A DNA stretch of 64,000 nt from CAVXYG01 sp963706835 (GCA_963706835.1 CAVPOB010000016.1:310001-374000), one strand, 5' to 3'. Positions 13,770-22,970 are shown, numbered from the stretch's first letter. The notes: generated by a model from the letters alone, not told the origin. Numbers and translations are program-made.

Positions 13770-14834
13770 CTACAGGGCCCGCAGTTGGGCGGCCGTGAGC
13801 CCGGCCAATCCCAGACCGGCCATCGTGCGGGCGCCCTCGGCCCGGTAATCCCGGCCGTTCAGCACTCCGGCGACCTGCAGCACGGCGTCCATCGTGGGCG
13901 TGGGGACACCAAGCTGGCGACCGAGATCGGTGAGGAAGACCAGCCCGTATCCGGCGTCCTCATCCAGGTAGCGGTGCGACAGGCTCGGCTGCGCCCGGAT
14001 GCCGAGGAAGCCCGGGGCCTGCGAGTACCCGATGCTGTAGTCGTCGATGGTCTGATATCCCTGCTCGATCCCGATGACGGGGTCGCGGCGGACCGGCACC
14101 TGCAAGGCCTCGGCGAGCCGCACCCGTTCCCGGTCCACCGCCTCGATCAGGCGGCCGACGCCCTCGGTGACGCCCTCCTCGTAGAACAGGAAGTCGCCAC
14201 CGGTCCGCTCGATGAGGGCGGCGTTGCTGATGGTCACGGCGGGGTGGATGACCGGATTGCTGTTCTGCAGCGTGGTCTGCCAGATGCTGGCCGCCGGCTT
14301 GATCTGCGGGTATACCGACTGCAGCATCTCGGCCACCTCGGCGGTGGCCGATGCCGGCAGGGCCGCCACGTAGTAGCCGCCCTTGAGCCGGTTGTAGACC
14401 GTCACGTGGGCCGGTGCCGTGACACGGACCGCGTACGGCAGCGTCGAGGTCTCGGCCACGACCGCCTCCACGCCGCCGAGCCGCTCCCGGAACACCAGCG
14501 CCCCCGCGCACGACCCGGGGCACACCAGGTAGGTCTGATCGGCGCGGGCGTGGGGTCGGCACGCCTCTGCGAACGGGGCCGTGCTGTAGGCCGGCCCAAC
14601 AGCGATCACGAGATCAGCGCCGGGCACCGCGGCGGCGATATCGTGGCCGGCGGAGGCAACCGGGGCGAAGCCGGACAGTTCCCCCTCGGCGGTGATACCG
14701 CCGCGCTCGGCCACGGCCCCGATCGTGGCGGTGAACGATGGGAAGTCGAACAGGTGGACCTCGTGGCCGGCCTGCGACCATTCGAAGGCCACGGCCAGTC
14801 CGCCGTTGCCCGATCCGAGCACTGCGATGCGCAT
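13770..14834 (-). CDS. NAD/NADP octopine/nopaline (opine) dehydrogenase family protein
   Basis: A 354-residue oxidoreductase. The start MRIAVLGSGNGGLAVAFEW is a Rossmann nucleotide-binding motif, preceded by AGGAGG on the coding strand, so ATG 14834 is preferred over the open frame from 14897. The C-terminal half has the opine-dehydrogenase pattern NSNPVIHPAVTISNAALI, including the family histidine, and a Tyr/Asp-rich segment (GYQTIDDYSIGYSQAPGF). Family members reductively join an amino acid to a 2-oxoacid, or run the reverse. The substrate cannot be told from sequence; the neighbours give no pathway. Confidence 0.8.
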   Translation of the reverse strand: MRIAVLGSGNGGLAVAFEWSQAGHEVHLFDFPSFTATIGAVAERGGITAEGELSGFAPVASAGHDIAAAVPGADLVIAVGPAYSTAPFAEACRPHARADQTYLVCPGSCAGALVFRERLGGVEAVVAETSTLPYAVRVTAPAHVTVYNRLKGGYYVAALPASATAEVAEMLQSVYPQIKPAASIWQTTLQNSNPVIHPAVTISNAALIERTGGDFLFYEEGVTEGVGRLIEAVDRERVRLAEALQVPVRRDPVIGIEQGYQTIDDYSIGYSQAPGFLGIRAQPSLSHRYLDEDAGYGLVFLTDLGRQLGVPTPTMDAVLQVAGVLNGRDYRAEGARTMAGLGLAGLTAAQLRAL

Positions 14835-14962
14835 CGCGACACCTCCTGCGAACAAGCCTTGCCCATAGCGCCAACCCGCGCGCGGCGAATCGCCCACATC
14901 CCGGGACCTGTGGCACTACCGCAGCGGTGTGCGCTCGACAGGCTAGGGGGCGGAGGTGCGCG

Positions 14963-15157
14963 ATGAAGCCAACAGAGCACCCGTGGGCGATCGTCGACCG
15001 GCCCGATCTTGCTCCCATCTGCCCGTTCTGCGGGGCGGAACTCACCGAGGTGTACCGGCACGGCGTCGGCTTCCCGCTCGGGGAGGGGCGCACGCTGGTC
15101 TACTTCTGCCCGCATTGCCGCAAGGTTCTGGGCTTCGCCCAGGGGCGCATGATCTGA
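14963..15157 (+). CDS. Small zinc-ribbon protein
   Basis: A 64-residue protein with two cysteine knuckles, CPFC (residues about 20-23) and CPHC (about 49-52), spaced as in a zinc ribbon. GGAGGTGCGCG precedes ATG 14963. There is no DNA-binding helix. The C-terminal KVLGFAQGRMI resembles small actinobacterial zinc ribbons of unknown role. It points towards, and ends 43 bases from, the luciferase-like gene on the other strand. Confidence 0.65.
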   Translation: MKPTEHPWAIVDRPDLAPICPFCGAELTEVYRHGVGFPLGEGRTLVYFCPHCRKVLGFAQGRMI

Positions 15158-15200
15158 CGCCGCGCGCCTGTGCGGCCGGAAACAGGGTCGGCGGTGTCGG

Positions 15201-16076
15201 TCAGGCCTGCGCACGCACGGCTGGGACTACCTCGCGAGCGAAGCGCTGCAACTGTTCGTCGATGTCGCCGTCGGGCCACAGCACGAAGGTTTCGATGCGG
15301 TGCTCGGCCGCCAGGTGCAGCAGTCGGTCCCGCCAGTACGACGGCGGACCCACGATCGCGGTGTCCGCGGGCGCCACCTGCTCGGTGATCCGGCCCGAGA
15401 TGTTGTAGATGCGTCGGATACTGCCCGGATCGCGGCCGGCAGCGGCAGCGGCGGCATCCACCAGCGGGCCCTTTTCGGCGAGCAGCGGCGGGGGGACGTA
15501 GGCCATCGACGGCACCCATCCGTCGGCGAGCTCGCCGATCAGCCGCAGCATGCGCGGACCGTTCCCGCCGACCCAGATCTGCAGGGGATGGGCCGGCGCC
15601 GGTCCGCCGTGCCCACCCGCCAGCGCGTAATGCTCACCAGGAATCCGCAGGCCACGCTCCTGGGTCCACAGGGCGCGGATGATGGGGATGGCTTCCCGCA
15701 GGGCCTGCAGCGATGCTGCCGGGGTCCGGCGCGGGCCGCCGAGACCGGCGATCGCCTCGGCGAACCCGCCGGCACCGATGCCCAACTCGCAGCGACCCCC
15801 CGACAGCAGGTCGATGGTGGCTGCCTGTTTGGCGAGCATGACCGGGCCCCGCAGCGGCAGCGACGCGACGTCGGGGAAGAAGTGCACCCGCTCGGTGACG
15901 GCGGCCAGATGCGCCATGAGGATGAACGTGTCGGCGTATCGGCGCTGGTAGGGGTGGTCCTGGATGCCGATGAGGTCGAGTCCGTTGCGGTCGGCCCACT
16001 GCACCCGACGGATCACGTCGGGCAGGTGCGCGGCCTGCGGCTCCGGGAAGAACCCGAACTGCAACTGAGGGCCCAT
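15201..16076 (-). CDS. Luciferase-like (LLM) flavin/F420-dependent oxidoreductase
   Basis: 291 residues with the bacterial luciferase fold: GFFPEPQ at the first strand, DLIGIQDHPYQRRYADTF, the LLSGGRCELGIGAG loop, and QIWVGGNGPRMLRLIGELADGWVPS in the second half. Actinobacterial members of this subgroup mostly use coenzyme F420, so that cofactor is inferred, not seen. ATG 16076 gives the standard start MGPQLQFGFFPEPQ; the frame stays open upstream into dapB territory, which is a shadow. The substrate is unknown. Confidence 0.8.
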   Translation of the reverse strand: MGPQLQFGFFPEPQAAHLPDVIRRVQWADRNGLDLIGIQDHPYQRRYADTFILMAHLAAVTERVHFFPDVASLPLRGPVMLAKQAATIDLLSGGRCELGIGAGGFAEAIAGLGGPRRTPAASLQALREAIPIIRALWTQERGLRIPGEHYALAGGHGGPAPAHPLQIWVGGNGPRMLRLIGELADGWVPSMAYVPPPLLAEKGPLVDAAAAAAGRDPGSIRRIYNISGRITEQVAPADTAIVGPPSYWRDRLLHLAAEHRIETFVLWPDGDIDEQLQRFAREVVPAVRAQA

Positions 16077-16153
16077 AGTGCCGGACGCTAGCGCACGGGA
16101 TTGGGCCGTGGAAGCCGCGGCGACCCCGCGATCCTCGACCGCAGGCCACGCCC

Positions 16154-16159
16154 TACCCT
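16154..16159 (+). promoter_or_regulatory. Candidate -10 element of dapB (leaderless)
   Basis: TACCCT ends 7 bases before the dapB ATG and no ribosome-binding site is visible between them. This spacing puts the transcript start at or next to the ATG, as in the leaderless mRNAs frequent in actinobacteria. Confidence 0.5.
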
Positions 16160-16166
16160 CGACGTC

Positions 16167-16919
16167 ATGGGTGCGACGGTGCGAGTGGCGGTGCTCGGGG
16201 CAGCCGGGCGGATGGGGCGACAGGTCTGCCAGGCGGTGGAGGCCGCCGATGGTGTGACGCTGGCCGCGCGGCTGGATGTGGGCGACGACGTCGCCGCTCT
16301 GAGTGCCCAAGACGTCGACGTCGCAGTGGACTTCACGACCCCGGATGCGGTCATGGGCAATCTCGAGCACTGCATCGAGGCCGGCATCCACACCGTGGTG
16401 GGCACGACCGGCCTCACCGAGGAGCGGCTCGAGCTGATCGAGGTCCTGCTCGCGGGACGGCCATCGGTGGGCTGTGTCGTCGCCCCGAACTTCGGCATCG
16501 GTGCCGTGCTCATGATGCGGTTCGCGCAGTTGGCCGCGCCGTGGTTCGAGTCGGTCGAGATCGTCGAACTGCACCATCCCGACAAGGCCGATGCGCCTTC
16601 CGGGACCGCGACCCGCACGGCTGCCCTGATCGCGGCCGCTCGTGCCGAGGCTGCCATGCCGGCGCCGCCGGACGCCACCGCTTCGGCGCTGCCGGGCGCT
16701 CGGGGGGCCAACGTCGACGGCATTGCCGTGCACGCCGTCCGGTTGCGGGGCCTCATCGCCCATCAGGAGGTCCTGTTCGGCCATGTGGGGGAGACCCTGA
16801 CGCTGCGCCACGACTCCTTCGACCGGACCTCCTTCATGCCGGGCGTGCTGCTGGCGGTGCGCGAGGTCGGCCGGCGCCCCGGCCTGACCGTCGGCCTCGA
16901 GCATCTGCTGCCACTATGA
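16167..16919 (+). CDS. dapB: 4-hydroxy-tetrahydrodipicolinate reductase DapB
   Basis: DapB reduces hydroxy-tetrahydrodipicolinate with NAD(P)H in the diaminopimelate/lysine pathway, which feeds the cell wall. 250 residues; the nucleotide loop GAAGRMGRQ is at residues 9-17, the hinge GTTG follows, and the substrate/catalytic motif ELHHPDKADAPSGTA is complete. The start ATG 16167 has no ribosome site, fitting leaderless expression. Its stop overlaps the next ATG (ATGA at 16916-16919). dapA lies 6 kb downstream on the same strand. Confidence 0.95.
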   Translation: MGATVRVAVLGAAGRMGRQVCQAVEAADGVTLAARLDVGDDVAALSAQDVDVAVDFTTPDAVMGNLEHCIEAGIHTVVGTTGLTEERLELIEVLLAGRPSVGCVVAPNFGIGAVLMMRFAQLAAPWFESVEIVELHHPDKADAPSGTATRTAALIAAARAEAAMPAPPDATASALPGARGANVDGIAVHAVRLRGLIAHQEVLFGHVGETLTLRHDSFDRTSFMPGVLLAVREVGRRPGLTVGLEHLLPL

Positions 16920-17368
16920 ATCCCCGGGTACTCGCGGGCCTGCTGACGGTCGCGCTGGTCGGCTACTTCCTGCTGCTGACCCGCCAGGCCGTTTCGTTCA
17001 TCTCCGCGGGCGGGTTCCTGGTCGTGCTCGGCGTGGCGATCCTGGTATTGCCGCTGATCGGCTGCTACGTCGTGATCCGCGAGTGGCAGTTCGGTCGGCG
17101 GGTGCAGGCGCTGGCGCGCCACTTGGAGCGTCGCGGCGAATTGCCCGTCGATGACCTCCCGAAACGGCCCTCGGGCCGGGCCGACCGCGACGCGGCCGAC
17201 GCGCGATTCGCCGAGCGGGCAGATGAGGTGCACCGGGCCCCCGATGATCCGGGATCGTGGTTCCGGTTGGCGGTGGCCTACGACGACGCCGGAGACCGCA
17301 AACGAGCCCGCGCGGCGATGCGCAAGGCAGTGGCGCTGTACGGGCGGCAGGTCTCGGGGGCGGCCTGA
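16916..17368 (+). CDS. Membrane protein with TPR-like C-terminus
   Basis: 150 residues. Two hydrophobic helices occupy roughly residues 8-22 and 32-53, followed by a basic linker and a soluble segment ending DPGSWFRLAVAYDDAGDRKRARAAMRKAVALY, which reads as one tetratricopeptide repeat. It is translationally coupled to dapB by a 4-base overlap. A similar small two-helix TPR protein follows dapB in many actinobacteria; no function is assigned. Confidence 0.75.
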   Translation: MNPRVLAGLLTVALVGYFLLLTRQAVSFISAGGFLVVLGVAILVLPLIGCYVVIREWQFGRRVQALARHLERRGELPVDDLPKRPSGRADRDAADARFAERADEVHRAPDDPGSWFRLAVAYDDAGDRKRARAAMRKAVALYGRQVSGAA

Positions 17369-17381
17369 GCGGGCCGCTGGA

Positions 17382-18944
17382 TCATCCGGCGCGGGCCTCG
17401 GCGGCGGTCGCCGCTTGCCAGTGCTGGACGATCTTGGCCGCAGCGGGAGCGGCGGCGGCAGCGTCGGCCGGCACCAGTCCCAGGCGGGTGCGACGATCCA
17501 GCACATCGGCGACGGTGACCGCCCCCTCCCAGGCGACGGCGAACGCGACCTCCACGCCCAGCACCGCACACCCGGGCGCCAGCGGCTCGCGCAGCCCGGG
17601 ATCCGCCTCGGCCAGCGACCAGACCAGCGGCCCCTCCGCGCCGTAGCGCCGCACGAGGCGATCCGGCAGGTCCGGCGGGCCCGCGACTGCTCCAGCGCCG
17701 ATCAGCGGCAGTGTGCGGGTCCGGCAGGGGCGTGCCGTGAGGCGATCGACCACGTCCTGCGCCATGCGCCGGTAGGCGGTGAACTTGCCTCCGGTCACCG
17801 TGATCAGGCCGTCGTGCTGCACAATGGCGTGCCGCCGCGACAGATCTGCCGAGGCCGAGTCGGTGCCGCCCGCCAGCAGCGGCCGCAGGCCCGCGAAGCG
17901 GCCGACGACGTCGGCCATGCTCAGCGGCCGGTCCAGCGCGGTGTTCAGCACATCCAGGATCCACTGGACATCGGCATCCGGTGCTTGGGGAATGTCGGGA
18001 ATCGGGCCCTCGACCGCCTCGTCGGTGAGGCCGATGTAGGTCAGCCCATCCGGTTGGGGGAGCGTGAAGACGAAGCGTCCGAACTGCCCGGGCACCGGGA
18101 TGGTGAGGCCGACCGCGGTGTCCTGCAGGGCGCTGGAGCGCACGACGATGTGACTGCCGCGAGAGGGCGCCAGCCGCACCGCGGGGTCGAGCTCGCCGGC
18201 CCATACCCCCGTGGCGTTGATCACCGTGCCCGGTTCCACCCACCACTGCTCGCCGCTGGCCCGGTCCACCAGGCGGGCCCGGCCATCGGTGACCTCGGCG
18301 ACCGACACGCGGGTCAGGATGCGGGCCCCGTACGCGGCGGCCGTGCGTGCCACCGCGACCACGTAGCGCGCATCGTCCTCCAGTTGCAGGTCCGCCACCG
18401 CCAGTGCGCCGCGCAACCCGTCCCGCCGCAGCGCCGGTGCCAGCCGGTGCAGGTCGGCCAGATCCACCGGCGCCGACCGGTTCAGCAGGCCGCGCTGGGT
18501 GCGGGCGGCCACGCGCAGCGCGTCGGCGGCCAGCAGGCCGGCCCGAGCGCCGAGCCTGGCGAACTCCTCGCCCTCGGCCAGCGGGAGGACCTGTGTCAGC
18601 GGCCGCACGAGGTGGGGCGCGATCCGAGAGCCGATCACCGATCGCTCCACCGCGCTCTCCCAGGCGATCCCGACATCACCCTTGGCCAGGTAGCGCAGAC
18701 CGCCGTGGATGAGCTTGCTGGACCAGCGCGACGTGCCGTGGGCGAGGTCCTCTCGCTCCACCAGTGCCACGCGCAGTCCGCGGCTGGCAGCGTCCAGGGC
18801 GACTCCGGCCCCGGTGATGCCGCCGCCCACGACGAGCACGTCGATGGGTGCTCCGGCGCGCAACGCGCGCAGGTCACGGCGGCGCCGGTCGTCATTGAGG
18901 CGGGTGGTGGCCTCGCCGGACCGCAGCAGATGGTGGTCGATCAT
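17382..18944 (-). CDS. glpD: Aerobic glycerol-3-phosphate dehydrogenase (GlpD family)
   Basis: 520-residue FAD enzyme that oxidises glycerol-3-phosphate to dihydroxyacetone phosphate at the membrane and feeds electrons to quinones. The FAD loop VVGGGITGAGVALDAASRGL (residues about 36-55) and GTSRWSSKLIHGGLRYL are diagnostic; FTLPQPDGLTYIGLTDE is also typical. ATG 18944 gives MIDHHLL; the frame continues upstream only as a shadow of the TetR gene. It follows the TetR gene on the same strand and is divergent from the flavoprotein at 19601, the order I recall for Rv2249c-Rv2250c-Rv2251. Confidence 0.92.
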   Translation of the reverse strand: MIDHHLLRSGEATTRLNDDRRRRDLRALRAGAPIDVLVVGGGITGAGVALDAASRGLRVALVEREDLAHGTSRWSSKLIHGGLRYLAKGDVGIAWESAVERSVIGSRIAPHLVRPLTQVLPLAEGEEFARLGARAGLLAADALRVAARTQRGLLNRSAPVDLADLHRLAPALRRDGLRGALAVADLQLEDDARYVVAVARTAAAYGARILTRVSVAEVTDGRARLVDRASGEQWWVEPGTVINATGVWAGELDPAVRLAPSRGSHIVVRSSALQDTAVGLTIPVPGQFGRFVFTLPQPDGLTYIGLTDEAVEGPIPDIPQAPDADVQWILDVLNTALDRPLSMADVVGRFAGLRPLLAGGTDSASADLSRRHAIVQHDGLITVTGGKFTAYRRMAQDVVDRLTARPCRTRTLPLIGAGAVAGPPDLPDRLVRRYGAEGPLVWSLAEADPGLREPLAPGCAVLGVEVAFAVAWEGAVTVADVLDRRTRLGLVPADAAAAAPAAAKIVQHWQAATAAEARAG

Positions 18945-18951
18945 GGCACCC

Positions 18952-19555
18952 TCATTCCGGACGCAGGTAGCGATCGATGGCTGCGGCCAGTTCGGCGAGC
19001 AGCGTTTCGGACGGGTACTCCGCGCGCAGCGGTCGCATCCCGACGACATAGGGCTGCGCAATCGTGACCAGGGTCAGGGCGAACAGTCCGGGATCGCCGT
19101 CCCGGATCGAGCCGTCCCCGCCGCGCGCCGCCATCCCCGCGGCCAGTCGGACGGCGATGTGGTCCCGCAACAGCCGTTGACCAGACCCCAGCCGCTCCAC
19201 CAGCAGAGGCAGGAGGGACTCGGCGATCGACCTCGAGCACGCGCTGGAGCAGGGTGTGGTCCAACAGGGCCGTGGCAACGGCCACCGATTCGGCCACGAC
19301 CTGTTCCCGCACCGGGCGCGTCAGGTCGGCCTCGCTCACCACCTCGGCCACGACGTCGGCCATCTCCGCAGTCAGCACGGCCGACACCAGGGCGGCCAGG
19401 CTGTGGTAGCGCCGGTAGGCGGTCATCCGTGAGACTCCCGCGCGGCGCGCGACCTCGGCCATGGTGACGCGCGTCGGGCCGAGGTCGGTCATCACGTCCA
19501 TCGCAGCCTCGATCAGCGGGTCGCGCAGCGCCGCTACGCTACTGTGTGACATCAT
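18952..19555 (-). CDS. TetR/AcrR family transcriptional regulator (one apparent frameshift)
   Basis: About 200 residues. The N-terminal helix-turn-helix (VTMAEVARRAGVSRMTAYRRYHS, roughly residues 30-52) is clear. Near 19230 the frame changes by +1, after TLLQRVLE; it resumes as IAESLLPLLVERLGSG and ends in a typical C-terminal helix (LLAELAAAIDRYLRPE). It probably represses itself and the divergent flavoprotein gene, and perhaps glpD, by binding the palindrome at 19544-19564, which contains its own start codon. The ligand is unknown; a glycerol- or lipid-related effector is a guess from the neighbours. Confidence 0.82.
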
Positions 19556-19564
19556 CTGTCACAC
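19544..19564. promoter_or_regulatory. TetR operator candidate
   Basis: GTGTGACA-N5-TGTCACAC is a perfect 8-bp inverted repeat with a 5-base spacer. It lies between the TetR gene and the divergent flavoprotein gene and includes the TetR start codon (ATG 19555 read on the minus strand). No ribosome site precedes that ATG, so the regulator mRNA is probably leaderless and is blocked at its own start. Confidence 0.75.
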
Positions 19565-19600
19565 TGTAACAGTCGGGAGACGCCGAGCGCAGGAGAAGCG

Positions 19601-21235
19601 ATGCCCTACGCACTGGAAACCGCCATTGGTCGGTGGGGCACGCCCGCGCGGCCCGTCGAGATCTCGGCGGCCGCCCGAGCGTTCCTCACGGCCCGCCTCG
19701 GCGGGCTGCACCCGCGGCCCCGCCACCCGATTGCCGAGGCGGTCCTCCCGCCGGGCCGTCTGCCCGGCGCGGCCTACCGGGAGCTGTCGGAGGCCCTGGG
19801 AGCCGATCACGTGGACACGTCGCGATCGGCCCGCCTGCGCCACAGCGGGGGCAGTTCGCTGATCGACTACGTCCAGCAGCGGGCCGCCCAGTACCCCAGT
19901 GCGGTGGACGCTGTGCTGCAACCCGGATCCCACGACGACGTGGCTGCCCTGCTGGCGATCTGCGAGCGGCGCGACATCGCGGTGATCCCGTTCGGCGGCG
20001 GCACCTCGGTCGTCGGCGGCGTCGCCCCCGAGGGCGGCGGGCGCAGTGCGGTGGTCGCGGTGGCCTTCGACCGGCTGGCCGATCTGATCGATGTCGATGA
20101 GCTCTCCCTGACCGCGACGGTGCAGCCCGGTATCACCGGACCGACCCTGGAGCGGCTGCTGGAGGCGCGCGGGCTGCATTGGGGCCACTTGCCGCAGTCC
20201 TGGGAGCGGGCCACCATCGGCGGCTACCTCGCCACCCGTTCCGCAGGTCAGGCCTCCACCGGCTACGGCCGCAGTGATGAGGGTGTGGAGGCGATCACCC
20301 TCGCCACACCGGCGGGCACGGTGCGGCTGGGCCGCGCTCCATCCTCGGCCGCCGGCCCCGATCTGCGGCAGCTCTTCATCGGGTCGGAGGGCGTCCTCGG
20401 CGTTATCACCGAGGCCACGTTGCGAGTGCGGCGCCGGCCGCACTACCGGCGCTACGAGGGCCTGCTGTTCCCCGACTTCGCGAGCGGGTCGGCCGCGTTG
20501 CGGGCGCTGGCCCAGGCGGACCTGAGCCCGACCGTGATGCGCCTGTCGGACGCCTCGGAGACGGAGGTGACGATGGCCATGTCCGGTCCCCGGGGAAGGG
20601 CCAAGGAACTGCTGGATCGCTACCTGAGGGTCCGGGGCATCAGCGGTGCAGGCTGCCTGGCCATCCTCGGCTGGGAGGGGGTATCGCCGAAGGCCACGGC
20701 GGCGCGGCGCGACGCGGCGTGGGTCGCACTGCGGCGCTACGGTGCGGTTGCGCTGGGGGCCCGCGTCGGGGAGTCGTGGCGGGCGCACCGGTTCGACGGC
20801 CCCTACTTGCGCGATGTCCTGCTGGATGAGGGCTGCATCGTGGAGACGCTGGAGACGGCGGCCACTTGGGCAGCCCTGCCCGCGGTCCATGCCGCGGTGG
20901 CCCGGGCGCTGCGCGGATCGCTGGCAGCAGGCGATGGCGAACCGATCGTGTTCTGCCACGTCTCGCACGTCTACAGCACAGGTGCCTCGCTGTACTTCAC
21001 GGCGATTGCCCCGGCCGCGGACGACCCGGTGGACCAGTGGCGGACCGCGAAACAGGCCGCAAGCGCCGCGATCATGGCCAACGGCGCCACGATCACCCAC
21101 CACCACGCCGTCGGCACCGATCACCGCGCATACCTGACCGAGGAGGTCGGCAGCGTCGGTGTGGCTGCGCTGCAAGCGGTGAAGTCCGCCGTCGACCCTG
21201 CCGGAATCCTCAACCCGGGCAAGCTCATCCCCTGA
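19601..21235 (+). CDS. FAD-linked oxidase, alkylglycerone-phosphate synthase-like
   Basis: 544 residues of the vanillyl-alcohol-oxidase (FAD_binding_4) fold. The FAD loop is PFGGGTSVVGGV near residue 130; a glycine-rich TIGGYLATRSAGQASTGYG follows, and FCHVSHVYSTGASLYFT and the C-terminal VDPAGILNPGKLIP match alkyl-dihydroxyacetonephosphate synthase relatives. ATG 19601 follows GCAGGAGAA. Beside glpD it may act on a glycerol-phosphate or ether-lipid intermediate. The true reaction is unproven in bacteria, and a hydroxyacid dehydrogenase activity remains possible. Confidence 0.85.
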   Translation: MPYALETAIGRWGTPARPVEISAAARAFLTARLGGLHPRPRHPIAEAVLPPGRLPGAAYRELSEALGADHVDTSRSARLRHSGGSSLIDYVQQRAAQYPSAVDAVLQPGSHDDVAALLAICERRDIAVIPFGGGTSVVGGVAPEGGGRSAVVAVAFDRLADLIDVDELSLTATVQPGITGPTLERLLEARGLHWGHLPQSWERATIGGYLATRSAGQASTGYGRSDEGVEAITLATPAGTVRLGRAPSSAAGPDLRQLFIGSEGVLGVITEATLRVRRRPHYRRYEGLLFPDFASGSAALRALAQADLSPTVMRLSDASETEVTMAMSGPRGRAKELLDRYLRVRGISGAGCLAILGWEGVSPKATAARRDAAWVALRRYGAVALGARVGESWRAHRFDGPYLRDVLLDEGCIVETLETAATWAALPAVHAAVARALRGSLAAGDGEPIVFCHVSHVYSTGASLYFTAIAPAADDPVDQWRTAKQAASAAIMANGATITHHHAVGTDHRAYLTEEVGSVGVAALQAVKSAVDPAGILNPGKLIP

Positions 21236-21317
21236 CCATCGCTCGCGCTGCGGCGGGCCCTGCGCAGCGGCCGGATCGGCAGGGCCTAGGCTCGCCGTGG
21301 CGGAAGGGGTGGCGCAG

Positions 21318-22043
21318 ATGGCTGAGCAGGTCGAGATCAGGTTCCGCAGCGACGTGACGGTGGAGCTGGTGAAGGCGGTTGCGAGCGATGCGGACGTGCT
21401 CTTCGCGGCCCGCGTCTCCACGAAGGGGGAGTCCTCGCTGGAGGACGTGCACGCCGATGCGGCACGGTCGCAGGGGCTGATCAACTACCTGATGCGGGAC
21501 CGCCACGGGTCGCCGTTCGAGCACAACTCGATGACATTCTTCGTCAGTGCCCCGATCTTCGTCTTCCGCGAGTTCATGCGGCACCGGATGGCGTCCTACA
21601 ACGAGGAGTCCGGCCGCTACCGGCAACTGCAGCCGGTGTTCTACGTCCCGGGCGAGGAGCGCAACCTGGTCCAGGAGGGAAAGCCGGGAGCCTACGACTT
21701 CGTGCCGGGGACGCCGTCCCAGCACGCGGTCGCGCGCGAGGCGACGATGCGCGCCTGCACGCAGGCCTACCGCGCCTACACCGAGATGCTCGACGCCGGT
21801 ATCGCCCGGGAGGTGGCCCGCGGTGTGCTCCCGGTGGCCACCTACTCCTCGATGTACGTGACCCTGAACGCGCGGTCGCTCATGAACTTCCTGTCCTTGC
21901 GGACCAAGCGGCCGGATTCGACCTTCCCCTCCTACCCGCAGCGTGAGATCGAGATGGTCGCCGAGCGCATGGAGGACGAATGGGCGGCCCTCATGCCGCT
22001 GACCCATGCCGCCTTCGATGCCGGTGGCCGGGTCGCGCCGTAG
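21318..22043 (+). CDS. thyX: Flavin-dependent thymidylate synthase ThyX
   Basis: ThyX methylates dUMP to dTMP using methylene-tetrahydrofolate and FAD. The signature RHRMASYNEESGRY (RHRxxSxNExSxRY) is complete, and SLRTKRPDSTFPSYPQREI is typical. A -10-like TAGGCT at 21287-21292 predicts a transcript starting near 21299; GGAAGGGG then precedes ATG 21318, giving 241 residues. The GTG at 21297 would add 7 residues but falls at or before the predicted transcript start. The gene lies upstream of dapA and rnj, as in other actinobacteria. Confidence 0.94.
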   Translation: MAEQVEIRFRSDVTVELVKAVASDADVLFAARVSTKGESSLEDVHADAARSQGLINYLMRDRHGSPFEHNSMTFFVSAPIFVFREFMRHRMASYNEESGRYRQLQPVFYVPGEERNLVQEGKPGAYDFVPGTPSQHAVAREATMRACTQAYRAYTEMLDAGIAREVARGVLPVATYSSMYVTLNARSLMNFLSLRTKRPDSTFPSYPQREIEMVAERMEDEWAALMPLTHAAFDAGGRVAP

Positions 22044-22081
22044 CGCAGGGCTACCCTGGTCGCAGAGGCAAGGAGGATGCC

Positions 22082-22939
22082 GTGACGATGCCGCCGGCCG
22101 GGTGGTACCCCGATCCCGCCAACAGCGACAACATCAGGTACTGGGACGGCCAGGCGTGGTCGGACCGGGTACAGCCGAAAGTCGCTCCAGCGCCGCCGCC
22201 CGCACCCGCATCCACGGCGGCTCCGATGACCGAGCCGCAGCAGCGCTGTCGGCCCGGTGCCGTTCGGCTATGGGCCGGCTCCGCAGTTGACCGACCCGTA
22301 CGGCGGGTACGGACCTGCGCCGGTGCCCGTGTCCCGGCCAGCCCGCCGCTCGGACCGGGCCCGATGGGCAGGTCCTGGCCGGGTGGTGGCGCAGGGTGGG
22401 CGGCTACCTCATCGACAACATCATCGTGTCCATCCCGGCCACCATCGCGGCCGTGATCGCCATCAGCGTCATCACATCCAGCGGTGGCGCCATCTTCGAT
22501 GAGGCCGCGTTCGACCGTCTCGTGGAATCGCTGGAAGCTGGGGCGAGCATCACCAACGCCGATGCTGTTCGACATCGTGGCGCCGGGATTCTGGACGGTC
22601 CTGCTGGTGTCTGGGGCGGTATGGTTCATCGCCAGCATGATCAACGGCGTGTACCTGGTGAGCAGGTCCGGTCAAACGCTGGGCGATCGCGCCGTCAACA
22701 CGCGCAAGGTCATGGCCGGCCGCACCGTGCCGACGACCGGGGTCGCGCTGGGGCGGTGGCTCATCCCCAACGCGCTCTTCGCCGGGATCGGCAACATCGT
22801 GCCGTTCGGCTTCCTGCTGCAGATGCTGAACTACCTGTGGCCGCTGTGGGACAACCGGTCGCGAACGCTGCACGACATGATGGTGAAGACCTACGTGGAG
22901 CGCAGCGACCTGAGTGGTCCACCGGTGTCGCGCCGCTAG
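22082..22939 (+). CDS. DUF2510 + RDD family membrane protein (three apparent frameshifts)
   Basis: Stitched from three frames, all steps +1: near 22240, 22355 and 22560. The pieces are PPAGWYPDPANSDNIRYWDG (DUF2510), a Pro/Gly linker, LAGWWRRVGGYLIDNIIVSIPA (first RDD helix), and WFIASMINGVYLVSRSGQTLGD...GRTVPTTGVALGRW with two more membrane helices. Together this is an ordinary actinobacterial DUF2510-RDD protein of about 285 residues; the function is unknown. GGAGG precedes the start (GTG 22082 or ATG 22088). Three shifts in 860 bases could mean a decaying gene, but the preserved protein on both sides of each favours sequence error. Confidence 0.7.
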
Positions 22940-22958
22940 CCGCGCGGGTCGGCGACGC

Positions 22959-22964
22959 TAGCCT
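22959..22964 (+). promoter_or_regulatory. Candidate -10 element of dapA (leaderless)
   Basis: TAGCCT ends 6 bases before ATG 22971, with no ribosome-binding site in between. The arrangement matches those at dapB, ftsK and rimO. Confidence 0.5.
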
Positions 22965-22970
22965 GGGGTC

